Below, piece after piece: positions 61,101 to 64,000 of a stretch of DNA of 64,000 nucleotides (within the stretch, counting starts at the first letter, position 1; every line of letters begins with the position of its first letter). The notes beneath the pieces were generated by a model that saw only the letters and a list, made by a program, of their open reading frames with translations, did not search any database and was not told the origin of the DNA. The stretch lies in assembly GCF_003970925.1 (NCBI RefSeq), contig NZ_RWJF01000001.1, positions 1,730,501 to 1,794,500 on the forward strand, read 5' to 3'. The position numbers and the translations under genes were made by a program. The stretch comes from Sphingomonas ginkgonis. GTDB lineage: Bacteria; Pseudomonadota; Alphaproteobacteria; Sphingomonadales; Sphingomonadaceae.

Positions 61101-61850
61101 TCAGGCGCGCACGGCGCTGCTCAGCGGCTCGCTCGTCACCGGATAGCCGATCCCCGACGGAATGCAGACATGGTCGACCCCGTCGCGCGCCTCGACCCAG
61201 GGGCTGACCAGTTCCGCCGGGTGGGCGAGCGTGTCGCGGATCGCCTCCTCGTGGCTGGCGAAGCGGGCCAGCCGCTCGAGGTTGCGGACCGTCGGGAAGA
61301 TCGCCTGAGCCCCGCCGCGTCCGATACGGTCGAGCATCGCTTCGGCCGTGATCCACAACGCGTCCGCACACTCGCCTTCCTGCGCCAGCGGGGTCCAGTC
61401 GCCGGGGGGCACGGCGGCGAGGAAGAAGCGGGTGTCGAAGATCCGCGCGTGGCGGAAGCTGGGTCGCCAGCGGGTGAAGAAGGTGAGCGCGTCGGGATCG
61501 AGCGCCAGTCTATGCTCGGCGAGCAGCGCGGCGAAGCCGGCGCCCGCGTGCAGGCGGCGCTGCAACTCGGCGGCGACCGCGGGATCGGGCTGGGGCGAGA
61601 GGCCGACCGCGATCCCGCTTTCCTCGAGCGTCTCGCGGATCGCGGCGACCCGCGCCGCGCCGAGCTCGTCGTCGCCGGCCTGGTCGCGGTCGGCGGCGTC
61701 GATCCGGCCGCCCGGGAACACCATCGCGCCCGCCGCGAAGGCCATGGTGGCGGTCCGCTGGACCATCAGCAGCTCGGGCGCGCCCGCAGGCCGGTCGCGG
61801 ACGACGACCAGGGTCGCGGCGGGAATGGCGGTGTCGCTCATGCCCGACAC
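61101..61850 (-). CDS. NUDIX hydrolase (NUDT19-like)
   Basis: 249 residues. The NUDIX box is present as FPGGRID...RETLEESGI (GX5EX7REUXEEXGU with an insertion). Large size and TFFTRWRP recall CoA-diphosphatase-type NUDT19 proteins. Start 61850; ATG 61841 is also possible. Confidence 0.82.
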   Translation of the reverse strand: MSGMSDTAIPAATLVVVRDRPAGAPELLMVQRTATMAFAAGAMVFPGGRIDAADRDQAGDDELGAARVAAIRETLEESGIAVGLSPQPDPAVAAELQRRLHAGAGFAALLAEHRLALDPDALTFFTRWRPSFRHARIFDTRFFLAAVPPGDWTPLAQEGECADALWITAEAMLDRIGRGGAQAIFPTVRNLERLARFASHEEAIRDTLAHPAELVSPWVEARDGVDHVCIPSGIGYPVTSEPLSSAVRA

Positions 61851-61872
61851 CTAGGCAGCGGCCGCGCACAAA

Positions 61873-61907
61873 AAAAGGCCGGCTGCCCCGATCGGCGCCG
61901 GCCTTTT
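61873..61907. terminator. Bidirectional intrinsic terminator
   Basis: AAAAGGCCGGC (61873-61883) and GCCGGCCTTTT (61897-61907) form a stem with A and T flanks in both directions. It follows the Asn-rich lipoprotein gene and precedes the NUDIX start on the minus strand. Confidence 0.8.
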
Positions 61908-61929
61908 CGTCGGGCCCGAGCGGGCGCGC

Positions 61930-62226
61930 TTACATCGCGTTGACGTCGCGCGCGTTGCTGTCGCTGTTGGTGACGTTCTCGGCGACATTGTCGCTGCCGT
62001 TCGCCGCCGCGCTGTTGCTGGCGACCTGGTTGAGCTCGGCCGCCTGGTTGCCCAGCGCCTCCGCCTCGGCGTTCACCGCCTCGACCTGCTCGTTCACGCT
62101 GGTGTCGTTGACGGTCATGGCGCTGTTCGTCTCGACGTTGCCGCTGACCTGGTCGGGGTTATTGTTGTTGCACGCGGCGAGACCCAGCGCGCCAGTGGCC
62201 AGCAGGGCGAAAGCAACTTTCTTCAT
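61930..62226 (-). CDS. Small Asn-rich lipoprotein
   Basis: 98 residues: signal peptide MKKVAFALLATGALGLAAC with lipobox LAAC and an Asn/Ala/Val-rich helical mature part ending NARDVNAM. Unknown function; composition and ending resemble the repeat lipoprotein at 1050-1403 (NLANGM). ATG 62226 with GAGGGAAG upstream is preferred to TTG 62229. Confidence 0.75.
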   Translation of the reverse strand: MKKVAFALLATGALGLAACNNNNPDQVSGNVETNSAMTVNDTSVNEQVEAVNAEAEALGNQAAELNQVASNSAAANGSDNVAENVTNSDSNARDVNAM

Positions 62227-62315
62227 CAACGACTTCCCTCAAAGTGCGAGTTGAACCGAGCCGCCTGTAACAGCGGGAACGCCCCGCCGTGAAGACGCTT
62301 TCTCGCTGTCCGGGC

Positions 62316-62344
62316 TTGTTCCGACTCGCCCGAGCGACTAGATT
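62316..62344 (+). promoter_or_regulatory. Candidate ssrA promoter
   Basis: TTGTTC (62316-62321) and TAGATT (62339-62344) with 17 bases between. The transcript would start near 62351, at the GCCGG-GAAA-CCGGC hairpin that opens the acceptor piece. Confidence 0.5.
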
Positions 62345-62350
62345 GGCCGT

Positions 62351-62710
62351 GCCGGGAAACCGGCTACGCTGGTAGATTGCTTGGTGAAATAGGCATTTCG
62401 GACCCGGGGGGCAGTACCCCGGCGCCTCCACCAGCAGCGGCGCTCGGGACACGAGCGGGGGCTCTAGGGCGCCGTTGCTGATGGGGGCGAAACAGGATCG
62501 ACGAGTGCAGTAAAGGCCTGGTTGCCAGTCGGCATGGAACCGCCGCTAACGGTCCATTCTCACAAGTGCCAACGATAACGAGGCGCTCGCGATTGCCGCG
62601 TAACTGAGTCCTAACGGACAAGGTTACAAAGCTTAAGCGCGGTCGGACCCCACCGGGCAACAGAAGGGGATTCCAGCGGTACGGGGAGCACCGGGCAACA
62701 GAAGCTCCCC
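62351..62710 (+). ncRNA. ssrA: Transfer-messenger RNA, permuted two-piece form
   Basis: Rescues stalled ribosomes and tags products for proteolysis. As in other alphaproteobacteria the gene is circularly permuted: the acceptor piece comes first, with T-arm CCGGGG/CCCCGG (62404-62422) and 3' strand CGCCTCC (62423-62429) then ACCA; an intervening segment (62434-62484) is removed; the coding piece begins GGGGGCG (62485-62491), which pairs with CGCCTCC. The tag reads from GCC 62568 to TAA 62601: ANDNEALAIAA. Pseudoknot-like stems include GGGGAGC/GCTCCCC (62683-62710), and ACCGGGCAACAGAAG is repeated (62652-62666, 62690-62704). The exact 5' and 3' ends are approximate. Confidence 0.92.
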
Positions 62711-62712
62711 AC

Positions 62713-63369
62713 TCATTCTTCCTCGACGACCTCCACCCCCAGCGCGGCGTCGACGATCGCGGTGCGAAGCTCGGGAATGCCGTCGCCCTTCTCGCTCGAA
62801 GTGGCGATGATCTGCGGATGCGCGGCGACGTGCCGGGCCGCCTCCGTCCGCACGGCGTTGATGGTTTTCGCCAGTTCGGTCGGCTTGACCTTGTCCGCCT
62901 TGGTCAGGACCAAGTGGTAGGAGACCGCCGCCTCGTCGAGCATCTTCATGACGTCCCGATCGACGTCCTTCAGCCCGTGGCGGCTGTCGACCAGCACCAG
63001 CGCCCGCTGGAGCACGGCGCGGCCGCGCAAATAGTCGTTGATGAGGAAGCGCCAGCGCTTGACCATGTCCCGCGGCGCCTCGGCGAAGCCGTAGCCGGGC
63101 ATGTCGACCAGCCGGAAGGCGAGGGGCCTCCCGACGTCGAAGAAGTTGAGCTCCTGCGTCCGCCCCGGCGTGTTGGAGGCGCGGGCCAGCTTGTTGCGCC
63201 CGGTGACGGCATTGAGCAGCGAGCTCTTGCCGACGTTGGAGCGGCCGGCGAGCGCGATCTCCGCCACCGCGGGATCGGGCAGATGCTCCAGCGCCGGGGC
63301 CGAGCGGAGGAACTCGACCGGGCCGGCGAACAGCTTGCGCGCGCGTTCCTGCCGCTCCGCCGGTTCCAC
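62713..63369 (-). CDS. engB: Ribosome-biogenesis GTPase EngB/YihA
   Basis: 218 residues. G1 GRSNVGKSSLLNA, G3 DMPGYGFAEAP, G4 TKADK and G5 TSSEKGDG. Needed for 50S assembly. GTG 63369 overlaps the yidC stop by one base, the usual yidC-engB order. Its stop lies just three bases past the tmRNA coding piece on the other strand. Confidence 0.93.
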   Translation of the reverse strand: MEPAERQERARKLFAGPVEFLRSAPALEHLPDPAVAEIALAGRSNVGKSSLLNAVTGRNKLARASNTPGRTQELNFFDVGRPLAFRLVDMPGYGFAEAPRDMVKRWRFLINDYLRGRAVLQRALVLVDSRHGLKDVDRDVMKMLDEAAVSYHLVLTKADKVKPTELAKTINAVRTEAARHVAAHPQIIATSSEKGDGIPELRTAIVDAALGVEVVEEE

Positions 63370-64000
63370 TAGCGGGCCGCCACCGTGGTCGCCGGCGCGG
63401 GCGTGTCGTCGCTGTACTTGCGCAGCAGGAACCATTGCTGGGCGATCGTCAGCAGATTGTTGACGACATAGTAGAGCTGCAAGCCCGCCGCGAACGGCGC
63501 GAAGACCACGGTCATCACCACCGGCATCAGCGCGAAGATCTGCTGCTGCGCGGGGTCCATCGGCTGCGGGTTGAGCTTCTGCTGAACCCACATGGTCAGG
63601 CCGAACAGGATCGGCAGCACCCCGATCGCCAACATGTGCGGCGGGGTGAAGTGGAGAAAGCCGAACAGATTGACCGGGGTCAGCGGATCGGGCGCCGAGA
63701 GGTCGTGGATCCACAGCGCGAACGGCTTGTGCCGCATCTCCACCGAGATGAGCAGCGTCTTGTACAGCGCGTAGAAGATCGGGATCTGGATCAGGATCGG
63801 CAGGCAGCCCGCCGCCGGGTTGATCTTCTCGGTCTGGTAGAGCTTCAGCATCTCCTGCTGGAGCTTGGGCTTGTCGTCCTTGTAGCGCTCCTGCAGCGCC
63901 TTCATCTTGGGCTGTACCTTGCGCATCCCGGCCATCGAGCGGAACTGCTTGTTGGCGATCGGGAACATGATCGCCTTGACGATCAGGGTGAGGCAGATAA
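63369..64000 (-). CDS. yidC: Membrane protein insertase YidC (partial, C-terminal part)
   Basis: Only the last ~210 residues are inside the window; the gene continues past 64000. The visible part is the conserved insertase core: LIVKAIMFPIANKQFRSMAGMRKVQPKMKALQERYKDDKPKLQQEMLKLYQ, INPAAGCLPILIQIPIFYALYKTL and QLYYVVNNLLTIAQQWFLLRKY. Inserts membrane proteins with or without Sec. Co-transcribed with engB. Confidence 0.95.
   Translation of the reverse strand, partial: ICLTLIVKAIMFPIANKQFRSMAGMRKVQPKMKALQERYKDDKPKLQQEMLKLYQTEKINPAAGCLPILIQIPIFYALYKTLLISVEMRHKPFALWIHDLSAPDPLTPVNLFGFLHFTPPHMLAIGVLPILFGLTMWVQQKLNPQPMDPAQQQIFALMPVVMTVVFAPFAAGLQLYYVVNNLLTIAQQWFLLRKYSDDTPAPATTVAAR

Noticed and set aside
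1..64000. tRNA, rRNA, CRISPR arrays, insertion sequences or prophage
   Set aside because: No regularly spaced repeats, transposase-like proteins, cloverleaf-type sequences or rRNA segments were found; the only tRNA-like part is the tmRNA acceptor.

Overview
This is high-GC, densely coding chromosomal DNA from an alphaproteobacterium, most likely the family Sphingomonadaceae (Sphingomonas or a close relative). The grounds are the gene families present (UrcA, DUF2794, DUF484-xerC, a lytTR/LytS-type pair), a circularly permuted two-piece tmRNA whose tag reads ANDNEALAIAA, a general-stress (EcfG-type) promoter GGAAC-N16-CGTTT, and the order lepB-rnc-era and lapA-pyrF...accD...folC. There is no phage, insertion sequence, CRISPR array, tRNA or rRNA. 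Nearly everything is housekeeping, and genes often overlap by 1-8 bases.

Layout. 0.2-5.2 kb: PAP2 phosphatase, a repeat-bearing lipoprotein, sirtuin, and lepB-rnc-era on the minus strand. 5.2-10.6 kb: pgi, a retropepsin-like protease, glutathione reductase and a phytoene-dehydrogenase-like oxidoreductase. 10.7-12.6 kb: telA with an XpaC-like partner. 12.8-15.1 kb: three TadG/TadE-like pilus genes. 15.1-18.1 kb: crotonase, fructose-6-phosphate aldolase-like gene, DUF484 and xerC. 18.3-21.6 kb: gshB, yraN and rsmI, divergent from an LpoA-like lipoprotein. 22-26.9 kb: hemW, a CAP-domain protein, rdgB-rph, hrcA-grpE. 26.9-32.3 kb: cysE, DUF2794, a multi-pass membrane protein, a SRAP (HMCES/YedK) protein, rsmD-rluB and a single-domain response regulator. 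32.4-38.0 kb: ampG, folC, a cupin, accD, pyrF and lapA. 38.2-44.2 kb: serine hydrolase, hemerythrin, L,D-transpeptidase and uvrD. 44.3-45.0 kb: a non-coding, heavily structured segment ending in an intrinsic terminator. 45-53.5 kb: lipase, cupredoxin, PA2169-type protein, TonB-C protein, GST, periplasmic methyltransferase, tandem dicarboxylate-type symporters and UrcA. 53.5-55.5 kb: LytS/LytTR two-component pair. 55.7-61.9 kb: a small stress protein, a Mur ligase with a 2H-like protein and a HAD phosphatase, LdcA, SWIB, an extensin-like protein and NUDIX. 61.9-64 kb: Asn-rich lipoprotein, ssrA, engB and the end of yidC.

Themes. Cell-wall turnover recurs (ampG, LdcA, Mpl-like Mur ligase, L,D-transpeptidase, LpoA-like lipoprotein, extensin-like protein), as does glutathione/redox chemistry (gor, gshB, GST) and RNA processing (rnc, rph, rsmI, rsmD, rluB, ssrA).

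Most worth attention: (1) the roughly 650-nt structured RNA candidate between uvrD and the lipase gene; (2) an identical CTGTAT-N10-ATACAG palindrome, with the -10 box at the same internal position, upstream of telA and of the membrane-protein gene at 28-29 kb; (3) a SRAP gene whose catalytic Cys2 is reached only from an ATC start codon, and a serine hydrolase whose Shine-Dalgarno points to a CTG start; (4) an apparent absence of trpFBA between pyrF and accD.
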